Origin: Lepidostoma basale
Taxonomy: Eukaryota; Arthropoda; Insecta; Trichoptera; Lepidostomatidae
DNA: 64,000 bases
Direction: 5' to 3'
Assembly: GCA_022606425.2 (NCBI GenBank)
Contig: JAHDVF020000501.1
Coordinates: 62,001-126,000, forward strand
A program made the position numbers and the translations under genes. How positions within the stretch are numbered: the first letter of the stretch is position 1; each line of letters starts with the position of its first letter. This document shows positions 1-9,794 of the stretch, one piece after another. Below the pieces are notes generated by a model. That model was given only the letters and a program-made list of their open reading frames with translations, did not search any database and was not told the DNA's origin.

Positions 1-1014
1 GATCCAGCTGTCCCTCCATCTCTTAGGCGGTCTTCCAGGTGGGCGGTGTCCGGAAGGGATTTCATAGGCGGCTGTATATGCGAGTCTGTCACCGTCCATT
101 CGGGCTACATGGTCCCTCCAGTATCTTCTTCTGGATCTACTCCACTGAACGATATCCTCTATCTCGCAGGTTTTCCTTATGTCTGCGTTGCGGACACGAT
201 CTCGGAGGGTTTTTCCAGTAATTGATCTTAGGACCTTCATCTCCGATGTTCTAAGTAGTCCCTTGGTTCGCACAGTGTCAGCCCGCGTCTCTACAGCGTA
301 CGTCATGATGGGTCGCACGCATGTTTTGTATATTCTGATCTTGCTGTCGATACGCATGTGCTTGTTTTTCCATACCAGATTCTTCAGGCATCCTGACACG
401 GCAGAGGCTTTACTGACTTGTTCACGTACTTCGGTATAAAGGTCACTTTGGCTGCAGATCTCCACTCCCAAATACCTGAGACTCATCACCTGCTCCACAG
501 GTATATCATCAACAGTCAGTTTACATCTTGCAGGTTGCCTAGATATAGTGAGACTTTTTGTTTTGTTGACTGATATAGCCATATTTAGCCTTTGGGATAC
601 TGTGTGGAATTTGTACAACATTCTTTGCAGGTCATCTTCAGACTCTGCTATTAATGCGGCATCGTCCGCATAGCAAATGACATTCACAGTTTTACTGCCC
701 ATTTTATAACCTAGTCCCAGGCCAGCTACCTCTTCTATAATTTCGTCCATAATAAGATTGAACAGAAAGGGGCTCAAACTATCTCCCTGTCTTATACCAT
801 TGCTTGTAGGAATTTCCCTAGACAGTTCATTGTCAACCTTAATTTTCGTTTTGCAATTGGTATATAGGTCTTGGACAGTCTTTATCAATGTATTGGATAT
901 TCCTCCTTCCTGTAATTTTCTTACAATATCTCTTAACAACACCCTGTCAAATGCCTTAGTCAGATCGACAAAACATATATAGGCTACTTTATTATATTCA
1001 ATTGCTTTATGTGC
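1..1014 (-). CDS. AAG-LINE-A reverse transcriptase, open frame running off the left edge
   Basis: Read on the minus strand, the frame is open for 338 codons from just after an in-frame TAA (1017-1015) to base 1, with no stop, so it continues outside the window. It has the RT palm order of a non-LTR retrotransposon: FVDLTKAFDRV (catalytic Asp), GIRQGDSLSPFLFNL, then YADD at codons 115-118 (bases 672-661). A long C-terminal region follows with TYAVETRADTVRTK, RDRVRNADIR and GRPPKRWRDSW. The endonuclease and the first RT motifs are missing at the 5' side, where it abuts the SINE-like repeat at 1016. A plus-strand relative at 21611-21838 shows that the family ends in an (AAG)n tail. The clade is probably RTE-like; this is inferred from sequence style only. 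No ATG start is claimed. Confidence 0.85.
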
Positions 1015-1015
1015 T

Positions 1016-1344
1016 TAATTAAAAAAACGGTGGATTCGTGGAACATAAATTAAATAGACAATATGTGCACCATCTAAAAAGAACATTTTGTGTTAAATTA
1101 TTTTTATTTTGTTATTTTATTTTGTATCATTGTATTTTATATTATTTGTTTTAGATTTATTTTGTGGGTGTTGGACGATCGAAGTGTGCGCGGGAGATGC
1201 CTATTGGTGGCGATGAGGTTCGCAACCCATCACACCGCGTCTCCCGCGGAGCGAAAAGAGAAGGATGGAGTGCCGCATCAGTAAAAGTGTGACAGTCCAT
1301 TCTTTCTGCCTACCCTTTCGATGGTTAGTTAGTTAGTTAGTTAT
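1016..1344 (+). mobile_element. SINE-like repeat with TTAG-LINE 3' end
   Basis: A non-coding repeat whose body recurs at 32082-32425 (minus, full), 30665-30885 (minus) and 37195-37325 (minus, truncated). The body contains an imperfect hairpin: a 9-bp stem CGCGGGAGA (1189-1197) with TCTCCCGCG (1240-1248), enclosing GATG-GGTT/AACC-CATC. The last ~60 bases (CAGTCCATTCTTTCTGCCTA onward, then GATGGTTAG repeats) match the 3' end of the TTAG-LINE family. In this copy about 13 bases are missing just before GATGG. It looks like a SINE that borrows the LINE's 3' recognition sequence. No clear Pol III A box was found, although GGTTCGCAACC at 1217-1227 resembles a B box. Confidence 0.75.
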
Positions 1345-1794
1345 ATTGCCAAATGTTCCGATCGTATAGCCACATTTGATATAGAATAATACCATGGTAT
1401 AGTAACTAATAAAAAACAAAATTGGAGGGAGAATCTCATTGACAATTTGTATCCCTGTTTGTCATCCCTTTGAAGGACATTCCCCAGGACCGGTGGACAG
1501 GACAATACAGGGACTTCATTGTGAGCTGCACCCCCTTCAACAGATTTCACAAGCCTTTTTGACTTTGATTTATGTCTTTTTTATGCTTTCAGCGCTCACA
1601 GTCAGCTGCGAAATATTACTTGCTCAACTACAGTATCTCTGGTATATTTTCAATACTTACAACATAGCACAGAAGTGTTCATAAATATTTTATAAAGTAA
1701 ACATTTAAATAAACTTAAAAGATTAATAATGCAATACAGTTTCTTGTAATCACGTGTTTGATTTGTGATAAATATATTTAAGTTTGAACTCTAA
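1345..1794. other. Unassigned AT-rich stretch
   Basis: No element or gene recognised. Short open frames here lack any familiar motif. Confidence 0.4.
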
Positions 1795-2103
1795 TTAACA
1801 AACTAACTAACTCACTAAAAGAATGAACCGCCACACTGTTCTGTCTTGACATACTTCGTATACTTGCATTTGACACTCTATCATGTACATATTTACTACA
1901 CATTCGTCTTAGAGATGTCATTTCTACTGCATTTATTCTACTTACATCCTTCTATTGCCAGTTCCATGCTCCACTTCCATACATAAGGGTCTGCACAAGA
2001 ACACCATTATGGACTGCCATCTTAGCTTTTCTGGATAAGCTTTTGTTTGCGATGATAACTTTAAGTGCGCCATTTACTCTGTTACCTGCCCCAACCCTTC
2101 TTT
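1795..2103 (-). mobile_element. TTAG-LINE fragment, internally deleted
   Basis: On the minus strand it reads ERRVGAGNRVNGALKV, then HNGVLVQTLMYGSGAW and EMTSLRRMC. It then jumps to the terminal VCQDRTVWR-type segment and a (CTAA)n-strand tail at 1796-1812. The missing middle would encode the RSECG...MNVEEA segment, so this is an internal deletion of the LINE C-terminus. Confidence 0.75.
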
Positions 2104-2352
2104 CAATATATGGAAAGAGTGTGGTGAAGAAGGTTGGTATATGTAAACGACGTGAACGGAGCTAGAAATAGAGGAAGGCCGAGGAAAACGTGGCACGATC
2201 AAATAAATCAAATGTTGAATGTTGGTCACGTGAGGGGTCGGAGAAATCGACGTGCGTGCATGACAAGATTTATAAATGGAGAGGAAGCGAGAGAAGTATG
2301 TCAGGACAGAACAGTGTGGCGGTCCATTCTTTCTTAGTTCAGCTAGTTAGTT
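2104..2352 (+). mobile_element. TTAG-LINE 3' fragment
   Basis: Encodes VYVNDVNGARNRGRPRKTWHDQ through EAREVCQDRTVWRSIL, the last part of the LINE ORF. The usual SAYPSGETA end is replaced by a stop, and a GTTAG tail follows (2339-2353). It lies head to head with the minus-strand fragment at 1795-2103, giving an inverted LINE pair. Confidence 0.75.
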
Positions 2353-2929
2353 AGTAAGCTTGATCTTTTGAAATGTGGTTTACAAAGAACTTGTTTGCAA
2401 TGAGGTATAGGTGCATAAGCGTAAGCAATATTATAATATGATGTGAACGAACCTCCAACGATTACTATAACATAGGTTATTGTAATGTTTACTTTGCTCA
2501 AACTGTTTTATTGTTAGAATGGTAAATAACAATATGGCCGTGTTTCGCGTCTGTGAATGGCAAATTGAAAAGGAAAACCACAATACAATGTTCTGTTTAC
2601 GCGATTCACACCATAAATCCTTGTATTTTCATTCACTTGAAATGTAAACATTTGAATTGTGCATTGTGAGAGTGTTTGTCAATAACTAAATGCAAGATTA
2701 ATGGATGCCTTCAAAGGTGATCTTAAATCTTGAATTTTCAAGCATATTGTAATATCTGATAATATTTGTGTGAATGGATTTGTAAAGATTACTGAATAGT
2801 TTAAAATATTGTAGTCACTTTCCTTTTTAAAAATCATTTCACTAGTAGCAATAAAGAAACAAGTGAATATTGTAGTTTATACTATATACTAGAAGCTGTA
2901 AGTACGTTTGAACGACTTCTTTATGGCTA
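2353..2929. other. Unassigned AT-rich stretch
   Basis: Nothing recognised. There are no long open frames and no copy elsewhere in the window that I could see. Confidence 0.4.
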
Positions 2930-3150
2930 AAAATATTTTTTTATGGATTAAAACACTGTATTTTCCACTTTTGAGTTTATTTTTCTCGACGTGTTTCGAA
3001 AGCTTACACCTTCATCATCAAAAGAACGATATAAACTCTTATTTATTTATATTGTTCTCCCGATGATGAAGGTGAAGGAAGGCCTTCGAAACATGTTGAG
3101 AATAAAAACTCAAAAGTGGAAAAAACCGTGTTTTAATTCATAAAAATTCG
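2930..3150. repeat. Palindromic repeat, family F1, with hammerhead-like motif
   Basis: Inverted arms at 2937-3019 and 3060-3147 share the CCACTTTTGAGTTTATTTTT block and its complement. On the plus strand the parts are helix I 5' TTCTC (3055-3059), box CCGATGA (3060-3066), helix II GAAGG/CCTTC, GAAA (3088-3091), palindromic ACATGT (3091-3096), a predicted cleavage site after T3097, and helix I 3' GAGAA (3098-3102). The box carries C where a canonical hammerhead has U (position 4), so activity is doubtful. Related copies lie at 11735, 49824, 53140 and 63640. Confidence 0.7.
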
Positions 3151-3269
3151 ACATTATGGAATTCCACAGTGTTAACGCCTTAATTTTTATCTAAAATCAT
3201 TATTATTTATTGCAATACTACATTGTTGAATCGCTCTTTATATCATTACAGCGCTAGACAAATCGATGT

Positions 3270-3420
3270 AAGGCGTATAGCTATCATATTGATTTTCATG
3301 ACACGTGATAGGTAATCTATCGCCATTTTATGGTCACGTGAATTTTACACCAGACCAAAGCCAGGGTGATAATCTTACTGCCATCTCCGGGAATCGAACC
3401 CGGGACCTTCTGTTCACGAA
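3270..3420 (-). mobile_element. tRNA-derived SINE piece
   Basis: On the minus strand 3400-3390 reads GGTTCGATTCC, an exact Pol III B box / T-arm, inside a GGTCCCGGG...CCCGG context typical of a tRNA-derived head. The body that follows (CTGGTGTAAAATTCACGTGA, then ATGGCGATAGAT) is shared with 10729-10872. The A box is not preserved here. Confidence 0.65.
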
Positions 3421-4477
3421 TACTCATTATTTTTTTATTTTATTTAACGTAAGGCGAAAACGATACATATCGCACGCTTAATAGTAAACTGACCGATTAT
3501 GGTTTAGGTCACAATTGAGTTAACATTAGACAGAGGCTTGTGTTAACGCTATCCATCTATTTTTCACAATGTTAACGCTATCCATACGTACGTGTTTTTC
3601 GACTGTTTTTGTTAAAACACCGATTCATGTCAGATTGAGGAAAACTTGCTTTTTTGAGTTAAGCCATTGTTTTATTAAGCGTGAGATATGTAGGTACATC
3701 TTCTTCTTTTCTCTTCTCTCCTAGCCATTTCTAAGTTGGGCTTTTCTAATTGAACATCCCCAGGCTTCTCATTCTTGAACCTTTTCGCAGTATTTGTAGG
3801 TACTGTTCATATAAGAATCGTTTTTTTTGTTTATTTATTTGCAATTTTTAGCATTGTGTTCACATTGATAAAAAGTTCTAATCACTTTGTTACGTTTACA
3901 ATGAAAATTCGCTTCGTTTAGATAAGGTAACAATATGAAAACACTTTTGTTACACAAAATTTCAAACGGCTTTCGATGTATCAATTTGATACAAACGGTA
4001 GCTCCTGACGCTTTCTTAATTGAATTGTTGGAATTAATTTGGCGACTGCTCAGCGTGGCCATCTGCCCCCGCCTGATGTCTGCCGGCTGATGTCTCACTT
4101 GGAGTGGCTCCAAAAACATTGCACCGCAAAGGTTTTCATTAGGCGGACGCCATTTGGCAATTTGCACCCTAACCGCACGACATAATGGCGGGAAAAACAG
4201 GTAGATACTAATGATTCGTTCATAAATGCACTCATGTTCGAACGTATCACGTTTATTACATAAAAACTTTTTAATCGCAACAGAGTGAACTCTTCTCAAC
4301 TCGTATAACTTCGAACTCGTATAAAGCAATAAACTTTTTTGAAATGGTTGACAAGCTTTTATACAAGCATATAATTCGTCTGTTTGTCGTCAAACAAGTC
4401 TCAAAAATAAATATATTTTAATGTATTCATTGAATGCGAGTGATTTTTACATAAAATTAATTGTTCTAAATTTCAAA
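3421..4477. other. Unassigned stretch with one doubtful open frame
   Basis: A minus-strand open frame of 164 codons (4329-3835) lies here, but it matches no family I know, starts in low-complexity sequence and has no supporting splice or promoter context. The segment 4020-4200 is less AT-rich than its surroundings and looks single-copy. 3700-3790 resembles 6060-6130, hinting at a weak dispersed repeat. Confidence 0.3.
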
Positions 4478-4690
4478 TAATTTAAGTTTTTAATAGAAAC
4501 TTCTTGGTAGAAGTTCGTTTTAAATAATGAAAACAAAAAAAAAATTTACAAAATTTCTTTATTATTGTGTATTTAGTGTCCTTCCGCTTGTGTTTATGTT
4601 CGACCGGTTTCGGCAGCTTGTTGACATCATAAGGTGGCAGCAGACCAAATAATAATAAATAAATTTTGTTTAATTTTTTTTTGTTGTTTC
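4478..4690. repeat. Palindromic repeat, family F4
   Basis: Contains CGACCGGTTTCGGCAGCTTG. The minus strand reads TGATG..., a GCTGC-type helix II, CGAAAC, then palindromic ACCGGT and C, followed by GAAC, a degenerate hammerhead-like layout. Related full inverted copies lie at 48235-48578 and 59035-59262. Confidence 0.6.
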
Positions 4691-4784
4691 ATTATGTTCT
4701 AAATTTCGTTTGACATATCTTATTATAATATTATTATTAATTAACACGCTTTATTTACACACAAATGAGAAAATACGTATATAT

Positions 4785-5000
4785 CTCTGTGTTTAATAAT
4801 AAACAAAATGTAATATTGTTGATTTAATTTGAATAAAAACGTCTGTTTTCTAGAAGTTTCATTATATTTTACTGGGTTGACGTGTTCTTTTAAGTCATTG
4901 TCAAATCTTTGATATTTCTCATTTGATTCTTGACAATAATAACTTCTTGACAATAATATATTCTCTCAAATTCTTCTCAAATTCTTGACAATAATAACTT
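4785..5000. repeat. Half of palindromic family F2 plus local tandem repeat
   Basis: 4797-4925 matches one arm of F2 (AACGTCTGTTTTCTAGAAGT block). From 4926 to 4999 the unit TTCTTGACAATAATAACTT is repeated about three times with interruptions. Confidence 0.55.
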
Positions 5001-6299
5001 TTAAATTTAAATTAAAAAATACTTTCTATCAACAATTCACTGCTGTCATATCGTTTGAAATTGTTGTTATGAATTCCAATTAGCCAGTAAAACAAATTAG
5101 TTTTGCTTTTGGGCAATAGATGTCGGTAACATACGCACGCCGAATATGTCATAAATTGCGTTGAGTGGTGTTGTTTGTTATTATTTTATTATAATGTAAG
5201 TATATTAAAACTATAACGTAAGATTATTTTGCATGTGTTTTATAGCTATCTTGTTAAATAATTCAATGCACATATATCGATTTTGTAGGGCAGTCGTTGA
5301 AATAATGGGTTCCGGCTTTTTTCTCTTCTGTTGCACACCTCGTGGCTGAGGATCGTGTCCATCCAGCAAACCTTTCACCGTGGCCCACCACACACTCCTG
5401 GCACCAGGCAGTCTCCAGGCTGCAGCTATTGAGAGGTCAGTCAGTTCTGACTAATAGCGTTTTAATTTAAATGAGAGATATCTATTAAAACCTGAAATTT
5501 TTGTGTGGTTGTTCGTAATATGTTTTGCTGATAGATGTTTTGTTTGAAATTAATTCTAGTCTTAACTGTTTAATTAAAAAGTAATATTTACTAGTTGCAA
5601 CCAGTGAAATATTCACGGATGTAAACCAAATTCAACATTTTAAAAATATGTAATGGAGCAAGATCAGCTTAAAGTTTTATAGGTTCATTAGTGTTTAAAG
5701 ACACGATGTGTGTAAAAACATTACCATTGTTCAATTTAAATCTACGATAATGTTTTCCTTGAAGACTTGTTTTAGATATAGGTACTGACTTTAATGTTTT
5801 CGCATTTCCGACATCGTGAAAAAGTCACCTTTCTATTTTTTAATATCAATAATTAATTTGAGGTTAGTGCTCCACGAAATGCTCCCTTTTTACGAGATTT
5901 TCTACTCTTAACCTCGAATCAGTCAGTAGGTAGGTAATAAGTTTTAACTTTTAATGTAAATATATATTCTATTCTTCTATCACTCTCTTGTATTCAAAAT
6001 ATTCTCGTTCTTTTGTTTGATTACATCCAGTTTTTGCCTATTTATATTATGATTATTATGCATTTTCTTCTCTTATAGCCATTTAGAATTTATTTTGAGT
6101 CAGGTCTCCTAATTAAACAACGCCAGGCGTTTTGATCACAGTAATTTCTTGTCGTTTTTGACGATTGACAGCCAAGTTGTCCGAGGCCGATCTGGTCTTC
6201 TTCTTCCCGTGTCTGTTGTAAGGATTTTTGGACGATGTGGTCTTCGCCCCTTCTGCATATTTACATATCCATACCATCGCAGATAAGACTCGCTTTTTC
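5001..6299. other. Unassigned stretch
   Basis: No element assigned. 5300-5430 is a GC-richer patch that may be a repeat fragment. The short open frames are unconvincing. Confidence 0.35.
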
Positions 6300-6350
6300 G
6301 TCACAAAAGACAAAAATGGAAGTAGTTAAAAAACATGTTTTATTTAATTA
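6300..6350 (-). repeat. Arm of palindromic family F3
   Basis: Matches the ACAAAAGTGGAAGTAGTT / GTTTTATTTAATTATTATT arm seen complete at 42955-43085 and 56690-56882. The ribozyme-like core is missing. Confidence 0.5.
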
Positions 6351-6387
6351 TTATTCAAAAATATTATATTTGCCAACACTTTGTGTT

Positions 6388-6612
6388 GTAATTATTACGA
6401 ATAAAAACGTCTGTTTTATAGAAGTTTTATTATATTTTATGTGAATGACACGTTTCGCCTGTCTAAGGAATTATCAAATGTTTATTTTCAAATATCTATC
6501 AAATATAAAGAAAGCTTTTGATTATGCCTAAGACAGACGAAACGTGTCATTCACATAAAATATTATTTAACTTCTAGAAAACATACGTTTTCATTCGTAA
6601 TAATTATTTAAT
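6388..6612. repeat. Palindromic repeat, family F2, near complete
   Basis: Inverted arms: AAACGTCTGTTTTATAGAAG with GTGAATGACACGTTTCGCC on the left, and the complementary block ending in CTAGAAAACATACGTTTTC on the right. The right arm on the plus strand reads GCCTAAGACAGACGAAACGTGTC, with helix-II-like, CGAAAC and GTGTC parts of a hammerhead-like core, but the CUGAUGA box is degenerate. Other copies are at 16478, 37040, 49640, 55780 and 63515. Confidence 0.65.
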
Positions 6613-6836
6613 GAGGAGTTTAACATCATTGTTAAAGAAACAATAAATACTTTGTGTTGTGCTTTTTTGCACTTATCGCACACATATTTCTTATAAATTA
6701 TTTTATTAGAAATTTTAAATGAAATGAAATTTTATACTACTAAATTTAAAATATTTACACTGAGGAAGGATATCTGTGGCCCATAATATGTTTGTGATTA
6801 GTGCAAAAAAGTGTCGTGAAAATACAAATATTATCG
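6613..6836. other. Unassigned spacer
   Basis: AT-rich sequence between the F2 palindrome and the pogo-like element. Nothing recognised. Confidence 0.4.
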
Positions 6837-6838
6837 TA

Positions 6839-6863
6839 CCGTAGAACGGGTATACTTTGCTCC
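6839..6863 (+). repeat. Left terminal inverted repeat of pogo-like element
   Basis: Starts CCGTAGAACGGG and ends in TATACTTTGCTCC. It differs from the complement of the right end at three positions. A second copy of the GATACTTTGCTCC motif follows at 6871-6883. Confidence 0.85.
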
Positions 6864-7220
6864 TACGGGGGATACTTTGCTCCAAACTAAAAAAATGTTT
6901 CTATTTCGTCCAGCCGGTAATCACCTCAGATTTGAGAGATTCTAAAAATATTATCAGGTAACACTAATCTTGCTCTTCCAACTGTCGTGTGAATTAATTG
7001 TGTACGGTAAGCCATTTGGACAATAGCAGTCAAATAAACCACAACCTCGTAGCAATCTCAACGGAATCATTGGAAAAATCGGTTTACATCTTGGACCCTA
7101 GTCGTTAGACCCTGGTGAGTGATATATAATTTGAAAGGATATTTTATAATATAGTAGTGGACATGATATTTTTTAGATTGCTGTTAAAGTTTCTGAGATA
7201 TTTAAGATTTAAAAAAACGG

Positions 7221-7256
7221 GGATACTTTGCTCCAGTTTTGGGGATACTTTGCTCC
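7221..7256 (+). repeat. Subterminal motif pair, left side
   Basis: Two copies of GGATACTTTGCTCC at 7221-7234 and 7243-7256. With 6871-6883, 8576-8589 and the inverted copies at 8552-8566 and 8753-8766 they form a set of subterminal repeats. They are plausible transposase binding sites by analogy with other transposons (inference). Confidence 0.75.
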
Positions 7257-7317
7257 AGGAGCAATGTTTTCCCAATATACAATTTATTATAAATTTTCGT
7301 ATTTATTTTAGATTATC

Positions 7318-8201
7318 ATGCCCAGAATACACGTAAAAAGAGCAGATTTCCGTAAATATAGAGCTTACACTCAAAAAAGTTGGAAGAATGTCTCCTGGCT
7401 GTAAGATCCGGGGTCATGACTTAAAGGAAAGCCTGACTCACTGACTCGTTTAATGGAAATAGTGACACCGAACAGCTCAATCAATTTAAAGGCGGGATTA
7501 AAAAAAGTGGTATTTATCTGACAGATATGCAACCGCTCTTGGAAAGACTTCCTCAAGTTTTTGACAAAGAGGCAATGAACAGTTCTTTCTTAGAGAGCCT
7601 GGATAGTAAAAGAGCTGAATGGACAAAAGGCATCTCCAACAAAGGACGTAAGAAACTTATGATAGTTCCAGGAAAAAGCTTGGTGGAACAGCTATTTGCA
7701 GTGATAGCACTAGGAGATACTGCAGCGTCATCATTACAAATTTTGTCCGAAATAACCGGAGAGTTTGAGAATACAGTCGAAGAACTCCCCACAAGTTCCA
7801 GAAAATATCGCCGAGTAAGTAGTAGCGAGAGCGAGGCTAGTGGGCAAATTTCTTTAAGAGATTCTTCAGACAGACCCTTAAGTGACTTGGAAAATGAGCC
7901 CCCAAAAGTCCAGAAAAACTCAAGATTCAAATTGCTACCATTAGTGAGAAAAGTGGGCAGATATATTGTTTTTAATTACGAAGGAGAGCTTTTCCCGGGT
8001 GTCATAACAAAATTAGGAAAAAAAGGTCCCGTTGTGTCTGCCATGCAAAGGTCAATTAAAAGCTGGAGGTGGCCAATGCCTGCAGATGAAATGGCTTACA
8101 AATGGGACGATGTATTAGGTTGTATATGCCCACCAAAAAAATTGGAAGACGAGAATTTTTCTCCGTTCCTGAATTGGACCAATTATGGGGCACTTAGATA
8201 A
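7318..8201 (+). pseudogene. pogo-like transposase remnant lacking the DDE domain
   Basis: The N-terminal part starts MPRIHVKRADFRKY at 7318, the style of pogo/CENP-B helix-turn-helix proteins. It breaks by frameshift (LEECLLAVRSGVMT continues in another frame near 7377) and then by a stop. The downstream frame, open from before 7527 to 8201 (224 codons from the internal ATG), begins FKGGIKKSGIYLTDMQPLLERLP, which matches the segment just after the DDE domain in pogo-type transposases. It includes KLMIVPGKSLVEQL and ends with a YEGELFPGVITKL...WRWPMPADEM...WDDVLGCICPPK block common at the C-terminus of these proteins. HTH and C-terminus are thus joined with the catalytic domain deleted. A protein from 7527-8201 could not catalyse transposition. 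Whether it is expressed is unknown. Confidence 0.8.
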
Positions 8202-8551
8202 CGTTAACTAATATTATTACATTTTCTCGTTAAAGTGGGCTTTATACCTATTTCTTTATTGTATTTTTAATTCTACTGTGATTTTAATATTGTGTTTTTA
8301 ATAATTGTTGGTGAGATTTTGTATTAGGTACTCATATATGATTTAAAATTATAATATTTTTGAAAATTTTCAAATATAAAGCGTAATAAAAGCTCAGTTA
8401 AAATTTATATAAAAAAAAATACATGTGATTAATAGCTAAAACTGTGTTTTTATTAAACTTTGTATATCTCTGGATGGAGAAATGTTAGAAACGTAATATT
8501 AAACAATGCTCTGTGGCAGAAATAAATTCGAATCTAAGTTGAAGAAATCAT

Positions 8552-8589
8552 GGAGCAAAGTTTCCCGCTTTCAATGCATACTTTGCTCC
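8552..8589. repeat. Subterminal motif pair, right side
   Basis: An inverted copy GGAGCAAAGTTTCCC at 8552-8566 and a direct copy GCATACTTTGCTCC at 8576-8589, just inside the right end of the pogo-like element. Confidence 0.75.
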
Positions 8590-8752
8590 AAAATAAAAGT
8601 TTTAAAAATGGTGACTTAACAGCTCATTTTTATTTTTCAAATCATCTCATCTAAAGGCAAAGAGTTCTTTTATTCACTTAAAAATTATAGCCAGATCCAA
8701 ATACTCGTATTTGAAAAATGCAAACAATTTTTACAAATATGGAGCCAATTTT

Positions 8753-8777
8753 GGAGCAAAGTATCCCCGTCTTACGG
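8753..8777 (-). repeat. Right terminal inverted repeat of pogo-like element
   Basis: Complement begins CCGTAAGACGGGGATACTTT. It is followed by the TA at 8778-8779. Confidence 0.85.
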
Positions 8778-8779
8778 TA

Positions 8780-9284
8780 TATGAATTCTCTATGAATTAC
8801 TAAGAATCAAATTCTTGATATAATCATACTCCTAATAATTTATTATTGGCATTTGTATATGGAACTTCTGTATGAAATATAAACTTGCACGTGCCCTATT
8901 GTGCCGCTATAATAAACGACAATATTCGATAGAAATTATTACCGGGACGTTGGCAGCTCGGTTTTTTGATCATTCATGTAGGACTCCGCCCATCGAGGCA
9001 TTTGGACCCGTGACAGATGTTAGGAGAAAAATACATTCCTCACTCCTGTGCCTGTTCGATTTATGAACTACGAATATAAATATTTCACAACTTTGTTAAG
9101 GCTCCATAACCAAAATATCAAGATATAAAAATGACACAAACATTTGTTTTAAAAATCAGGAATTTGTTTATTGCTTAAATGCATTCTGGTCATTACTCGT
9201 TTTTTTTAGGTAAAGCTTTTGTTATGTTATTGTTTTGATAATCAACATTTTGAAGAACAAGTTATTAACCGTTTAAACGAATTA
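8780..9284. other. Unassigned AT-rich stretch
   Basis: Nothing recognised. A 64-codon open frame at 8872-9066 has no familiar features. Confidence 0.4.
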
Positions 9285-9794
9285 TAGATTAGTAAAGATA
9301 ATGAGATCTCTTAGACGAATGTGTGGATACTCGAATTCTAGATTAGTAAAGAGAGATTAGTAAAGATAATGAGATCTCTTAGACGAATGTGTTACTCTGT
9401 GTATGATAGAGTGTCGATTGAAAATATAAGAAGTGAATGCGGTGCGATTGATGTTGTCATGAACAAAATAATAAAAAGATCATTAAGATGGTTTGGACAT
9501 ATGGAAAGAATGAATGAAGAAAGAATGTTAAAAAAAATATATGTTAATGATGTAAATGGAACCAGAAAAAGAGGAAGACGGAGGAAAACGTGGCACGATC
9601 AAATAAATCAAACATTGAATGTCGGCCATGTGAGGAGTCAGAGAAATCGACGTGCGTGCATGACACGATGTATGAATGTTGAGGAAGCGAGAGAAATATG
9701 TCAGGAAAGAAAAGTGTGGCAGTCCATTATTTCTGCCTACCCCTTCGGAGAGACGGCGTGATGGTTAGTTAGTTAGTTAGTTTTTAGATTAGTA
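9285..9794 (+). mobile_element. TTAG-LINE 3' insertion with 10-bp target duplication
   Basis: Encodes the last ~130 residues of the LINE ORF (9369-9761: MRSLRRMCYSVYDRV... to SAYPFGETA), followed by GGCGTGATGG and three TTAG units. TAGATTAGTA occurs at 9285-9294 and again at 9785-9794, so this is a 5'-truncated insertion with a target duplication. The 5' junction is complex: the GATTAGTAAAGA and GAGATCTCTTAGACGAATGT blocks are each repeated between 9285 and 9388. Confidence 0.85.

Larger units (their letters stand above)
6839..8777 (+). mobile_element. pogo-like DNA transposon with internal deletion
   Basis: Flanked by TA on both sides (6837-6838 and 8778-8779), as expected for Tc1/mariner/pogo insertion. 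Terminal inverted repeats of 25 bp (6839-6863 and 8753-8777) match at 22 positions by my count. Between them lie a broken N-terminal helix-turn-helix coding piece and a C-terminal transposase piece in the same orientation, with the whole DDE catalytic region absent. The motif GATACTTTGCTCC is repeated inside both ends. It is therefore a non-autonomous derivative of 1939 bp. Confidence 0.85.

Noticed and set aside
1320..1345. TTAG repeats as telomeric sequence
   Set aside because: The insect telomere unit is TTAGG. These are 4-base TTAG units that always follow GGCGTGATGG, so they are LINE/SINE tails.
3380..3412. Functional tRNA gene on the minus strand
   Set aside because: Only the T-arm/B box is intact. 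There is no acceptor stem or anticodon arm, and the SINE body follows directly.
3835..4329. 164-codon minus-strand open frame as a gene
   Set aside because: No recognisable domain, compositionally mixed, overlapping alternative frames, no sign of exon structure or copy elsewhere.
4926..4999. CRISPR-like array from TTCTTGACAATAATAACTT repeats
   Set aside because: Few, irregular units with no spacers, in an animal genome; a local tandem duplication.
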